64,000 nucleotides of DNA from Brevundimonas diminuta (GTDB lineage: Bacteria > Pseudomonadota > Alphaproteobacteria > Caulobacterales > Caulobacteraceae): contig NZ_CP073063.1 in assembly GCF_022654015.1 (NCBI RefSeq), positions 1,426,001 through 1,490,000 of the forward strand. The letters run 5' to 3'. How positions within the stretch are numbered: position 1 is the first letter of the stretch; each line of letters opens with the position of its first letter. The notes beneath the pieces are model-generated. The model searched no databases. It worked only from the letters and a program-made list of their open reading frames with translations, and was not told where the DNA came from. Below are positions 44,236-55,843 of this stretch, one piece after another. The translations under genes and the position numbers were made by a program.

Positions 44236-44332
44236 TTTCGAGGCGTGGCCGGTTCGCCGGTCGCTGAGATCGTGACAATCGAACGGACGGGCTGTGCCCG
44301 CCGGAACGCCCAAAGCGCGCGTTCCGGTTTTT
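44236..44332 (+). ncRNA. Candidate leader RNA/attenuator ending in a terminator upstream of rpsL
   Basis: Downstream of the promoter at 44199-44227 there are three stacked hairpins. The first is GGCCGG-TTCG-CCGGTC (44247-44262), the second CGGGC-TGT-GCCCG (44288-44300). The third is a terminator, CCGGAACGC (44301-44309) with GCGTTCCGG (44319-44327), followed by TTTTT. A transcript of about 100 bases would end before rpsL. It may be an attenuator or a separate small RNA. Confidence 0.45.
44301..44332 (+). terminator. Intrinsic terminator within the str leader
   Basis: A perfect 9-bp stem CCGGAACGC/GCGTTCCGG is followed by TTTTTCTGTTT. It lies 130 bases before rpsL and downstream of the only good promoter seen. 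Confidence 0.75.
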
Positions 44333-44461
44333 CTGTTTGTCCCTGTCACATCTCAGTCTCGATGACACCCGGGCGAGGGGATGGTCCCCCGTTCACAAGA
44401 AGGCGAGAGGCGCTTCGGTCGAAAGACACACGCCTCCATCAGAAGTCGAGACGAGTTTCGA

Positions 44462-44836
44462 ATGCCTACGATCAACCAGCTGATCCGCAAGCCGCGCAAG
44501 CCCAAGCCCACCCGCAACAAGGTGCCGGCTCTGGAGGGTTCGCCCCAGCGTCGCGGCGTCTGCACCCGCGTTTACACCACGACCCCGAAGAAGCCGAACT
44601 CGGCTCTGCGTAAGGTCGCCAAGGTCCGTTTGGCCAAGAACGGCTACGAAGCCGTGTGCTACATCCCCGGCGAAGGCCACAACCTGCAAGAACACTCGGT
44701 TGTTCTGATCCGCGGCGGCCGCGTGAAGGACTTGCCCGGCGTTCGCTACCACATCCTGCGCGGCGTTCTGGATACCCAAGGCGTCAAGGACCGTAAGCAG
44801 CGTCGTTCGCACTACGGCGCCAAGCGTCCGAAGTAA
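44462..44836 (+). CDS. rpsL: 30S ribosomal protein S12
   Basis: A 124-residue decoding-centre protein, starting [15 protein letters not shown]. Lys43 in TTPKKPNS and the Lys in [13 protein letters not shown] are the wild-type residues, so no streptomycin-resistance mutation is visible. An in-frame ATG at 44381 would add 27 non-homologous residues and is rejected. First gene of the rpsL-rpsG-fusA-tuf operon; rpsG follows after 81 bases. Confidence 0.99.
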   Translation: MPTINQLIRKPRKPKPTRNKVPALEGSPQRRGVCTRVYTTTPKKPNSALRKVAKVRLAKNGYEAVCYIPGEGHNLQEHSVVLIRGGRVKDLPGVRYHILRGVLDTQGVKDRKQRRSHYGAKRPK

Positions 44837-44917
44837 GCCATTCTTCTCCGGGCCGTCGCGCCCGGAGGCCTTTTCGAGATCATCCCGGCGCTGGTCGGGC
44901 ACTGCAAGGAATACCCC

Positions 44918-45391
44918 ATGTCGCGTCGTCACCGCGCCCAGAAACGTGAAGTTCTGCCGGATCCCAAGTTCGGGGACCTGGTCGTCACCAAGTTCATGAA
45001 CTACGTCATGTACGAAGGTAAGAAGGCCGTCGCCGAGAACATCGTGTACGGCGCCTTCGATATCCTGGCCGAGAAGAAGAAGGACCAGGAGCCGGTCGCG
45101 ACCTTCCACGCCGCTCTGGAAAACGTCTCTCCGTCGGTCGAAGTGCGCTCGCGTCGCGTCGGCGGCGCCACCTATCAGGTGCCCGTCGAAGTCCGTCCGG
45201 ACCGTCGTCGCGCCCTGGCTATCCGCTGGCTGGTGAACGCTGCGCGCAAGCGCGGCGAGAACACCATGACCGAAAAGCTGGCCGCCGAACTGCTGGACGC
45301 TTCGAACAACCGCGGCACCGCGGTCAAGAAGCGCGAAGACACCCACAAGATGGCCGAAGCCAACCGCGCCTTCAGCCACTATCGCTGGTAA
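44918..45391 (+). CDS. rpsG: 30S ribosomal protein S7
   Basis: A 157-residue S7, which nucleates 3' domain assembly of 16S rRNA and, in enterics, represses the str operon. Signature segments are [37 protein letters not shown] and the C-terminal [16 protein letters not shown] 13-bp hairpin follows in the gap to fusA. Confidence 0.99.
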   Translation: MSRRHRAQKREVLPDPKFGDLVVTKFMNYVMYEGKKAVAENIVYGAFDILAEKKKDQEPVATFHAALENVSPSVEVRSRRVGGATYQVPVEVRPDRRRALAIRWLVNAARKRGENTMTEKLAAELLDASNNRGTAVKKREDTHKMAEANRAFSHYRW

Positions 45392-45434
45392 CGCCTTCAA
45401 AGCGTCATCTGCGCTGACTATCTAAGGGTTTCCG

Positions 45435-45465
45435 GTGCGGGCGGTTTGAGCTAAATCGCCCGCAC
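45435..45465 (+). promoter_or_regulatory. 13-bp hairpin in the rpsG-fusA gap
   Basis: GTGCGGGCGGTTT (45435-45447) pairs with AAATCGCCCGCAC (45453-45465) around loop GAGCT, with one G-U wobble. There is no T-run. It sits between rpsG and fusA where an S7-controlled or processing structure is plausible. Confidence 0.45.
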
Positions 45466-45537
45466 TCGCTTATCCGAACACCGACATCCTTCCGTGGGCG
45501 CCCTTAAGCGTCCTGAAAACTTTCAAGGCACGTTTCC

Positions 45538-47616
<2,079 letters not shown>

Positions 47617-47726
47617 GCTTTCCCTTTTCGGAAAGCCCGCCTATATGCGCCCGGACCGTAAGGACCGGGCGTCCTTAACCCCCCAAACTGCAGGAACCCC
47701 GGTTCGGGGACCTTAGGAGCTAGAAA
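47617..47726 (+). promoter_or_regulatory. Hairpin-rich fusA-tuf intergenic region
   Basis: Three hairpins lie in 110 bases: GCTTTCC/GGAAAGC (47617-47636), CGCCCGG/CCGGGCG (47648-47671), and CCCCG-GTT-CGGGG just before the tuf ribosome site TAGGAGC. None has a proper T-run. They may control processing or the higher expression of tuf. Confidence 0.35.
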
Positions 47727-48917
<1,191 letters not shown>

Positions 48918-48985
48918 GCTAAACGGCCTCAAGCCGCGCGCCTCCGCGAGGCGCGCATAGGCCAAAGACAAAGTAGCGTAACAGA

Positions 48986-49016
48986 ACGGCCCCCGGAGCA
49001 ATCCGGGGGCCGTTTT
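48986..49016 (+). terminator. Intrinsic terminator of the str operon
   Basis: ACGGCCCCCGGA (48986-48997), GNRA-type loop GCAA, TCCGGGGGCCGT (49002-49013), then TTTG. Confidence 0.85.
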
Positions 49017-49179
49017 GCTGTCTAGGTGATCGGCAGACTGAATGAGCCACGGCAGCCGCCAAGACGGCATTGGGCCGCGTCTTGCTGCGGTCCGGTTGGG
49101 CTTGGGGCCGCTCCGGCTTCGGGATCGCTGACGAGTTTTGTGAGTGGTCCCGCCCTGAAGCGAGGAGCGCCTGGGCGCG

Positions 49180-50067
49180 CTAGTTCTGCGCGTTGACGAA
49201 GTTGCGCACGCGGGGCGGGATAGGCGGCGTGGGCGGAGTACGGATCACGCGGATCGAGCTGCTGCGGCAGGCCTGGGGCGTCAGGCGGCCGGGCAGGCGG
49301 GTCGAGCCGTCGCCGCAGGCTTCGCTGATCTGGTCTTGGGTCAGGCCGCGCGCGCCCGACAGGTCGGCGCCGCGAATGTCCGTGCGACGCAGCGAGGCGT
49401 TGGAAAAGTCGGCGCGCGAGAAGCTGCCGCCGGTCAACCGCGCCCCATCCAGGCTGGCGTTCGAAAAATCCGCGCTGGAGAAATCGCCGCCCGAAAGGTT
49501 CGAGGCCGTGACTTCGGCGTTGGAGAAGTTGGCGCCGGACGCCCGGACATTGGCCAGGGTGGCGCCGAACAGTTCCGAGTTGGAGAAGTTGGCTCCAGAC
49601 AGGGTGGCGCCGGTGAAGTTGACCCCGTGCATCTCGCTGCCGGACAGATTGGCGCGGGTCAGGTTGGCGCGAACGAAGGACGACCCTTGCGCCTCGGCCC
49701 CATTGATCTGCGCCCCGGTGAAGTTGGCCAGAGTGAAGTTGGCGCCGACGATCTCGACGCCGCCCATGTTGGCGCGGCTGAAATCACTGCCGGTGAAGTT
49801 GGAGCCCATCATCTCGGCGCCGCGCAGATTGGCGCCGACCAGGGTGGCGTTCATGAAGCTGGCGCCGGTGAAGGTGGCGCCGGACAGATTGCGGCCGGAC
49901 AGTTCGCAGCGGTTGCACGATCCGCCCAGCGATACCGAACGCGCCACGTCGCGGTCCTGCATCGACATCTCGACCCCGGCGAAGGCGGGGGAGGCGGCGA
50001 GCGCCAGTCCCAGCGTCAGCAGGGCCAAAGTGGGGCGGGCCCGGATATGTTCAGCGATCTGTTTCAC
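49180..50067 (-). CDS. Secreted pentapeptide-repeat protein (long)
   Basis: A 295-residue exported protein starting at GTG. The signal peptide ends SPAFAG (about residue 31). A CxxC pair follows in [16 protein letters not shown]. The body (about 50-235) is pentapeptide repeats of the A(N/D)(F/L)xx type ([19 protein letters not shown]), predicted to fold as a right-handed quadrilateral beta-helix. The C-terminal cap reads [20 protein letters not shown] with a third Cys. A Pro-rich tail ends the protein. It shares the CxxC start and ACGDGST cap with the adjacent shorter gene. Role unknown. Confidence 0.9.
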   Translation of the reverse strand: MKQIAEHIRARPTLALLTLGLALAASPAFAGVEMSMQDRDVARSVSLGGSCNRCELSGRNLSGATFTGASFMNATLVGANLRGAEMMGSNFTGSDFSRANMGGVEIVGANFTLANFTGAQINGAEAQGSSFVRANLTRANLSGSEMHGVNFTGATLSGANFSNSELFGATLANVRASGANFSNAEVTASNLSGGDFSSADFSNASLDGARLTGGSFSRADFSNASLRRTDIRGADLSGARGLTQDQISEACGDGSTRLPGRLTPQACRSSSIRVIRTPPTPPIPPRVRNFVNAQN

Positions 50068-50148
50068 GCACTCTGAATGCCTCGAAAGCCCGGCGACACC
50101 TACTTAAATCGAGGTAACTTCATGAACTCGAGGCAAGGTCGGCGCCGC

Positions 50149-50640
50149 TCAGCAGGCCGGAATGCGCAAGCCCCGAGGCAAAACGGTGGAGCCGTCGCCG
50201 CAGGCCCGGTTCAGTTGGGCCTGGGTCAGGCCGGTGGCCCGCGCCAGCTGGGCGCCCGACAGATTGGTCCCCGACAGGGTCGCGCCGGCGAAGCTGGACC
50301 CCTCCAGATAGGCGCCGACGAAGCTGGCGTTGGTCAGGTTGGCGCGCGAGAAGTTGGAGCCGGAGAAGACGCCGCCATAGGCCTCGACGTCGCGCATGTC
50401 GGTGTTGGAGAAGCGCGTGCGGTTCATCACCGACAGGCTCAGGTCCGCCTGACGCAGGCGTGAACCGGCCAGGTTCAGGCCCCGCGCCTCCAGCCCCGAA
50501 AAGTCGCCCTGAAAAAGATTGCAACCGGCGCAGGAGGCGCCGCGTCGCACGCTGGCGATCTGACCCGCGTTCTGAGCCAGGGCCGGCGCGGCGACGGCCA
50601 GCAGGGCGGCGATCAGGCCGAGGGAAAGTGTGCGTTTCAT
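50149..50640 (-). CDS. Secreted pentapeptide-repeat protein (short)
   Basis: A 163-residue exported protein. The signal peptide MKRTLSLGLIAALLAVAAPA ends LAQ. Then comes a CxxC motif in GASCAGCNLFQGDF, a shorter pentapeptide-repeat body (about 45-130) and the cap TGLTQAQLNRACGDGSTVLP, ending in IPAC. The layout is the same as the longer neighbour with fewer coils, pointing to duplication and repeat expansion. It probably precedes the longer gene in one transcript (81-base gap). Confidence 0.9.
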   Translation of the reverse strand: MKRTLSLGLIAALLAVAAPALAQNAGQIASVRRGASCAGCNLFQGDFSGLEARGLNLAGSRLRQADLSLSVMNRTRFSNTDMRDVEAYGGVFSGSNFSRANLTNASFVGAYLEGSSFAGATLSGTNLSGAQLARATGLTQAQLNRACGDGSTVLPRGLRIPAC

Positions 50641-50697
50641 GGACCGGGCTCCGACGTTCGATCGTCTGTCAGCAAACCCTAGGCCATAACCCTTAAC

Positions 50698-53226
50698 CTA
50701 GCCCTGATCGCCGCCCTGAAGCGCCGGGGCCGCCCCGCAGGTGTCGCAGACCCAGGCCGCGCCGCGTTGCTGCAGGCTTAAATCGCCGCAGGCGGGGCAG
50801 GCGACGGCCTCGCTGTTGGCGGCGGCGCGGGCTTCCGGCTCGCCCTTCTTGCCGAAGGGCAGGACTACTAGGTTGTCGGGCGCGGAACCGCGCGCGAACC
50901 CTTTTGAGATGAAGCGGGCGGCGGGCACGGCCGCGTTGGCGTCGGGTTTGCCGTCCCCCAGTCCGTCGGCGTTCAGGTCGTCGGTCCCGGCATTGGCCAG
51001 CTCGACGCGGTCCAGATAGGAGACGCCCAGTTCGCGGAAGATGTAGTCCAGGATCGAGGTCGCCGACTTGATGGAGTCGTTGCCGGTGACGCGGCCGGCC
51101 GGCTCGAACCGGGTGAAGACGAAGGCGTCCACGAACTCGTCCAGCGGCACGCCGTATTGCAGGCCGATCGAGATGGCGATGGCGAAGTTGTTCATCAGGC
51201 TGCGGAAGGCGGCGCCTTCCTTGTGCATGTCGATGAAGATCTCACCCAGTTCGCCGTCTTCGTATTCGCCGGTGTGGATATAGACCTTGTGGCCCCCGAC
51301 GGCGGCCTTCTGGATGTAGCCTTTGCGCCGGTCGGGCAGTTTGCGGCGCGCGCGTTCGCGCTCGACCACGCGTTCGACGACCCGTTCCGTCGGACCTGGG
51401 CGAGGCGCGTCGCGGGCAGGTTCAGGACGGGCGGCGTCGATGTTTGGCAGGGATAGCAGTTGGCCAGCGGGCGGCGCGGCGCGGGACAGGCGAAGGGTGC
51501 GTCGGCCGTCCAGCGCGCCCTGGCTCAACAGGCGCGCGGCCTGATTCGAGGTCGTGCGCCAGTCCATCGTTTCGATCGCGAGGTCCGGCATATCGCTGAA
51601 CGGCTCGACGGCGCGCCGCAGCTCGGCCGCCGCCGCTGCCGGATCGGCCAGCAGAGCGGCGACGCAGGCAGGCGCCTCGGGCCAGTCGCGCAGATCGCCA
51701 TGACCGAAGACCCAGCGCGCCGCCGCCGTCTCCGCCTCTTCCGACACGCCCAGCAGGGTCAGCAGCAGACCATCGCCGTCTTCAACACCCAGGACGTCGC
51801 GGATGAAGCCGGGGTCCAGGACCGGGGCGGCGAAGACCGTGTCGAAATCCTCCGCCCAGCCCAGGGCGGTCTCGATGGCGGCCAGTTCAATGTCGGTGAA
51901 GCCCAGCGCCCGCAGGGCTGTATGGTCGATGCCTGGCGCCTCGACCAGGGTGCGACGACCGAAGGTCCATCGTTCCGCCGCCTGAACATCGCCGCCCGCC
52001 GCCGTGATGGCCGAGGCAAGCGCGGGATGCAGCCGGCGACCGATCTCGCCGTCGGCCGTCTGGAACACGTCGACCGCCGCGACGCGGCCGAGGCCCAGTC
52101 GCAGCCGCGCCTCCGCATCCTCGACGAACAGGCCGATGGCCGAATGGCGACGCGACGTCTCCGGGTCTTCCCAGTCGAGGCAGGGACCGCGCAGGCTCGC
52201 AAGTTCGGCCGAGGTCTGGGCCGCCGTCGCCGCGACCAGTTCCGCGAATGTCTGCGCCTGAGACGAGCGGTCGTCGTCAGCCGCGAGGGCCTCCAAGAGG
52301 CCGTCCAGTCCGAACGCGATGGGACCGGGCTGCGTGGACTGTAGGTCCAGCGCCACCGTCAGCAGGCGGGTCAGATCCGCCAGATTGGTCGCCATGTCTC
52401 CGTCGAGCGCCAGGACGGCGCCTAGGTCGATCAAGGCCCGCGCGGTCTGCGCGGTCGCGGTTTCCGCATCGCGGGGGTTGAACGCGACGATCAGGCCGCC
52501 GTCCAGCGCCGCCTCAGCCGCCAGCAGGGCTTCGGGCGCGCCCGCCGCGATCTGGGTCCGGTCCGCCAGAGCGACCAGAGGCGCGCCTTCGACCATCGGT
52601 TCCAGGGCCATTGTGGGCCGTTCGCCGTCGATGGCTCTCAGGATATCGGCATCGCTGGCGCCGCACCGCCGCGCCAAGGCCGCCGCACGGCCCAGGGCCG
52701 GATTGCGCGAAGGGTCGCCGCAGTCGCCGCGCGGGCCTTCGCAGCGATCTACCGCGTCGGCCACGCCGGCCAGCGCCTCGGCCAGGGCGTCGGCCGCCTG
52801 GGCCCCCAGACGCGCGGCCGCGCGGCGTCCGGCGTGCGCCTTCAATCGCGCCGCCGCGCCAGGATCGTTCAGATCGATGACGCCGACGGCCGCCGGGCCA
52901 GACGCCGCCGGCGTCACCAGGCCCAGCCTGAAGGCGCCTGACAGCTCTTCGACGAACGCAGCGGCCTCGGCCCGGTCGAACACCCCCTCGGCCACGCCTG
53001 TCGCCGCCAGTCGCTCCGCCCAGGCGTCGACGCCGCCGTTCAGCCAGTCGCCCGACAGGGGCGTTGCGAACCCTTCCGCCTCGACCCAGTCCAGCCAGGC
53101 CTCGATCCGGACGTCGGACCAGCCGGCGGGGGCCAGGACCTTTTGCACGCCGGATAGGGGCTCGATGGCGCGGGTCTCCATCGCGACTCGTTCGGCGCGA
53201 GCGGCGAAGCCGGATTGAAAGCGCAT
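50698..53226 (-). CDS. TSCPD-domain protein, degenerate relative of B12-dependent ribonucleotide reductase
   Basis: An 842-residue protein. The C-terminal part (about 600-740) is strongly NrdJ-like: [59 protein letters not shown] and [16 protein letters not shown], forming a TSCPD domain. A C-terminal zinc ribbon (CPACG...CDTCG) ends it. The middle keeps traces of NrdJ ([17 protein letters not shown]) but the reductase barrel is eroded. The NPC-type catalytic-cysteine motif is absent and few cysteines remain. I infer a non-reductase function, perhaps regulatory. GGAGAG supports the start at 53226; an upstream ATG (53283) is possible. Confidence 0.85.
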   Translation of the reverse strand: MRFQSGFAARAERVAMETRAIEPLSGVQKVLAPAGWSDVRIEAWLDWVEAEGFATPLSGDWLNGGVDAWAERLAATGVAEGVFDRAEAAAFVEELSGAFRLGLVTPAASGPAAVGVIDLNDPGAAARLKAHAGRRAAARLGAQAADALAEALAGVADAVDRCEGPRGDCGDPSRNPALGRAAALARRCGASDADILRAIDGERPTMALEPMVEGAPLVALADRTQIAAGAPEALLAAEAALDGGLIVAFNPRDAETATAQTARALIDLGAVLALDGDMATNLADLTRLLTVALDLQSTQPGPIAFGLDGLLEALAADDDRSSQAQTFAELVAATAAQTSAELASLRGPCLDWEDPETSRRHSAIGLFVEDAEARLRLGLGRVAAVDVFQTADGEIGRRLHPALASAITAAGGDVQAAERWTFGRRTLVEAPGIDHTALRALGFTDIELAAIETALGWAEDFDTVFAAPVLDPGFIRDVLGVEDGDGLLLTLLGVSEEAETAAARWVFGHGDLRDWPEAPACVAALLADPAAAAAELRRAVEPFSDMPDLAIETMDWRTTSNQAARLLSQGALDGRRTLRLSRAAPPAGQLLSLPNIDAARPEPARDAPRPGPTERVVERVVERERARRKLPDRRKGYIQKAAVGGHKVYIHTGEYEDGELGEIFIDMHKEGAAFRSLMNNFAIAISIGLQYGVPLDEFVDAFVFTRFEPAGRVTGNDSIKSATSILDYIFRELGVSYLDRVELANAGTDDLNADGLGDGKPDANAAVPAARFISKGFARGSAPDNLVVLPFGKKGEPEARAAANSEAVACPACGDLSLQQRGAAWVCDTCGAAPALQGGDQG

Positions 53227-53432
53227 GGCGGCGTCTCTCCGAAAGGTTCGGGCAAGCCTAGGATGCGCTCGCGCCTTAGCCAATACATCTGGTGTCGCAG
53301 GGCGGGTTTGCCCACAAGATATCGATTCATGACGAGGCGCTTGAACGCTGGACGAAGAGGGCGCGGGTTTCTATGATCCGCACCAGACGCCGCCTCCCTT
53401 TCCGGCGACCCCTTACGGTTGGATTCCACGAC

Positions 53433-53825
53433 GTGTTGAGCAAGATTTTCGGCTGGTGGGAGGGCGCCACGATCGGCACCCGGTTCACCATCGCCAAGCG
53501 CGGTCGCTTCGTCGGCCAGGACGAGAACGGCAATCGCTATTACGAGAGCCGCGACAACGTCAGCTACGACGGCCGCAAGCGTCGCTGGGTCATCTATGAC
53601 GGCTATGCCGAGGCGTCCAAGGTGACGCCCGACTGGCACGGCTGGCTGCACTACACCTTCGACCAGCCGCCGACTGAGCAGCCGCTGCCGCGTCGCGCCT
53701 GGGAGAAGGAGCACCTGCCCAATCTGACCGGCACGCCCCTGGCCTGGCGTCCGCCCGGCTCGCTGGCCGGCGACGCCAAGCGCCCGGCCGCGACTGGCGA
53801 CTATCAGGCCTGGACGCCCGAGTGA
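53433..53825 (+). CDS. NDUFA12-like NADH:ubiquinone oxidoreductase accessory subunit
   Basis: A 130-residue homologue of mitochondrial NDUFA12 (B17.2), a supernumerary complex I subunit present in alphaproteobacteria. It starts at GTG with LSKIFGWWEGATIGTRF and contains GRFVGQDENGNRYYESRD, RRWVIYDGYAEASKV and WHGWLHYTFD, the family core. Upstream in-frame ATGs (53292, 53373) would add non-homologous residues. A TATGAT hexamer lies 56 bases before the start. Its stop overlaps the DUF2155 start by four bases (GTGA), so they are coupled. Confidence 0.93.
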   Translation: MLSKIFGWWEGATIGTRFTIAKRGRFVGQDENGNRYYESRDNVSYDGRKRRWVIYDGYAEASKVTPDWHGWLHYTFDQPPTEQPLPRRAWEKEHLPNLTGTPLAWRPPGSLAGDAKRPAATGDYQAWTPE

Positions 53826-54475
53826 AAATCCGCCGCATCCTGTTGGGCGCGGCGTCCGTCGCGGCCGTGCTGAGCGCGGGCGCGGTGACCGCCAGCGTGC
53901 TTCAGGACGCGCCGCGCGATGCACGTCCGGTCCAGGATCCGATCGGCGACATTCTGCGCACCACCCCGGCCCAGCCCTCGGTCCCGACCGAGACGCCGCC
54001 CGCGGGCGCACCGGCTCCGCGTTCTCCGGTCGCCGTGGCCCCGCCGCCCAACGTCGTAATCGCCGAGGACGCCGCCGTCGAGGAAAAGGCCGAGGCGGAA
54101 GTCGCGGCCGAGAAGCCCGTCGCGACCAAGGCCATCGACCAGCCCGCCACGCCTGCGCGCCGCCAGCGTCGCAAATTCGCGATCATCCAGGCCATCGACA
54201 AGGTCACCGCCGAGACGATGAAGTTCGAGGTCGAGGTCGGAGGTCGCCCCGTGCGCTTCAACCAGAATCTGATCTTCGCGGCCCGCGCCTGCGAGGTGAC
54301 GACGCCCGACGAACTGACCGAAGACGCCATCGCCTATATGGACGTCTCGCTTCAGGCGCGCGGCCGGCAGGAAGGCCGCCAGATCTTCCGCGGCTGGATG
54401 TTCGGCTCGTCGCCCGCCGTCAGCGGCATCCAGAACCCCTACTACGACGCCTGGGTCGTCGGCTGTAAGAACTGA
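53822..54475 (+). CDS. DUF2155 domain exported protein
   Basis: A 217-residue protein starting at GTG overlapping the NDUFA12 stop. A signal-anchor or signal peptide lies at about 1-27. A Pro/Ala/Glu-rich linker follows (about 30-115). The DUF2155 domain (about 118-215) contains IQAIDKVTAETMKFEVEVG, LIFAARACEVTTPDE and IFRGWMFGSSPAVSGIQ. Two cysteines (ACEV, VGCKN) could form a disulfide. The family is alphaproteobacterial, periplasmic and always near aat/accC and NDUFA12; function unknown. Confidence 0.9.
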   Translation: MKIRRILLGAASVAAVLSAGAVTASVLQDAPRDARPVQDPIGDILRTTPAQPSVPTETPPAGAPAPRSPVAVAPPPNVVIAEDAAVEEKAEAEVAAEKPVATKAIDQPATPARRQRRKFAIIQAIDKVTAETMKFEVEVGGRPVRFNQNLIFAARACEVTTPDELTEDAIAYMDVSLQARGRQEGRQIFRGWMFGSSPAVSGIQNPYYDAWVVGCKN

Positions 54476-54501
54476 GCTCTGACGCCGCGAGGAGGCGCGC
54501 C

Positions 54502-54840
54502 ATGGATCGCAACAAGCCGCCCAAAAAGACCGAAACGGTCGAAATCCGACTGCCGCACGCGACCAAGACCGCCTTCATGGCCCGGTGCCGTGACGACGGC
54601 CGGACAGCCAGCGACGCCATTCGCCGCTTCATAGACGCCGAGTTGAACGCGACGTCATCCGCGCGTCCTCAACCCCGCCTGAGCTGGCGGCCCCTGCTGG
54701 CCGCCGCTGTCGCGGGCCTGGCGCTGGGCGCCGTCGCCGCGCCCTCCCTGGCACAGTCGTCGCCCACCCGCGCCGACTTCGACCGGCTGGACCGCAATCA
54801 CGACGGCGTCGTCAGCTTCGATGAGTACCGCGCGCGTTAG
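54502..54840 (+). CDS. Ribbon-helix-helix / transmembrane / EF-hand fusion protein
   Basis: A 112-residue protein with three parts. Residues 12-48 (ETVEIRLPHATKTAFMARC to FIDAEL) match a ribbon-helix-helix DNA-binding fold. Residues 64-84 form a hydrophobic helix ending AAPSLAQ. Residues 97-108 (DRNHDGVVSFDE) are a canonical Ca2+-binding EF-hand loop with D1, N3, D5, G6 and E12. The predicted topology puts the RHH in the cytoplasm and the EF-hand outside. Its stop codon overlaps that of the convergent lepB. No known family with this order; the function as a membrane-tethered regulator is inference. Confidence 0.8.
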   Translation: MDRNKPPKKTETVEIRLPHATKTAFMARCRDDGRTASDAIRRFIDAELNATSSARPQPRLSWRPLLAAAVAGLALGAVAAPSLAQSSPTRADFDRLDRNHDGVVSFDEYRAR

Positions 54841-55600
54841 CGGATGCGGACCAGGAACCGATCCCACTGAAGGTTCAGCCAAGTCCAGGGCTTGAACAGG
54901 CCGGCGCCCGGCTTCCATGAGGCCAGCACCAGTTCGGCCCGGCCGATGATGTTTTCGGCCGGCAGCAGGCCGACGCCGATCTCGGCCGGCCAGCGGCTGT
55001 CCAGCGAGTTGTCGCGATTGTCGCCCATCATCAGATAGCAGCCCGCCGGCACCCGGCGCACAGGCGTGTCGTCGCCCGGCAGACCCGGCCCGTCGTCATA
55101 GGTGAGGTAGGATCGTCCGTCGGCCAGGGTTTCACGCACCTGCTGGACCCGTCGCTGCGGCGCATCGTGGTCGGCGACGACATCCAGCCGGGTCTGGCGC
55201 ACCGGATCGCCATTGACGAAGACGACGCCGCCCCGCACCTGAACCGTATCGCCCGGCAGGCCGACGACGCGCTTGATCCAGGCCTCGCTGGGGTCGCGCG
55301 GCAGGCGGAACACCACCACGTCGCCGCGTCTCGGTTCGCGCCCCAGCAGCCCCCCGGCGACATCGCCGGATTGAACGGCAGAGACGCCGTGCTCCAGCCA
55401 TAGGGATATTTCGACACGACGATATAGTCGCCGGTCACCAGCCCCGGCTCCATCGACGACGAGGGGATGGTGAAGGGTTGGAACAGCACGATGCGGATCA
55501 CCAGCGCCAGGATGATGGCGAAGATCAGCGTCAGGGCGATCTCGCGCACCTCGCGAAGAAGCGACGGACGGGACGGGGCTTTGGGCGGGGTCTGGGTCAT
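54837..55600 (-). pseudogene. lepB: Signal peptidase I, frameshifted in a homopolymer
   Basis: The type I leader peptidase of the inner membrane. The N-terminal frame has a transmembrane helix (REIALTLIFAIILALVIRIV) and the catalytic Ser in IPSSSMEPGL. The C-terminal frame has RGDVVVFRLPRDPSEAWIKR with the catalytic Lys, and GDNRDNSLDSRWP. The two halves are in different frames. Adding one G to the G6 run (plus-strand C6 at 55350-55355) joins them perfectly. As lepB is normally essential, a sequencing error is the simplest explanation. The real start is ATG 55600; the frame beyond it runs into a palindromic repeat. Confidence 0.85.
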
Positions 55601-55690
55601 GCCGCCATTGACCGTCAGGCCGGCCGAAGACGCCAATCCGAACCTGTCGGGACAGGCCCCAAATCGTGTCCGGACAGATCTTCTCAGTTC

Positions 55691-55817
55691 GTGATTCCGG
55701 GGCTGAGCGGAGCGAAGAACCCGGAACCCAGAGCCACGCGCGCGTTGCCCGCCCCATTGAACGGCCGGTGAGCCTCTCCTGGGTTCCGGGTTCGTCCTTC
55801 GGACGCCCCGGAATGAC
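55691..55817. repeat. Palindromic repeat, family C, upstream of lepB
   Basis: The left arm begins GTGATTCCGGGGC and includes GAACCCGGAACCCAG. The right arm has CTGGGTTCCGGGTTCGTCC and ends GCCCCGGAATGAC. The arms pair imperfectly over about 40 bases. It occupies the gap between lepB and aat and differs from families A and B. Confidence 0.75.
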
Positions 55818-55843
55818 GTTAGCAGAATGTGTGTTGATCGAAC

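Noticed and set aside
44381..44461. 27-residue N-terminal extension of S12
   Set aside because: Family members start at MPTINQL. The extension is leader sequence with no homology.
55600..55757. Extended N terminus of the LepB C-terminal frame, starting at 55757
   Set aside because: This part translates the family C palindrome and has no membrane helix. The true N terminus is in the other frame from 55600.
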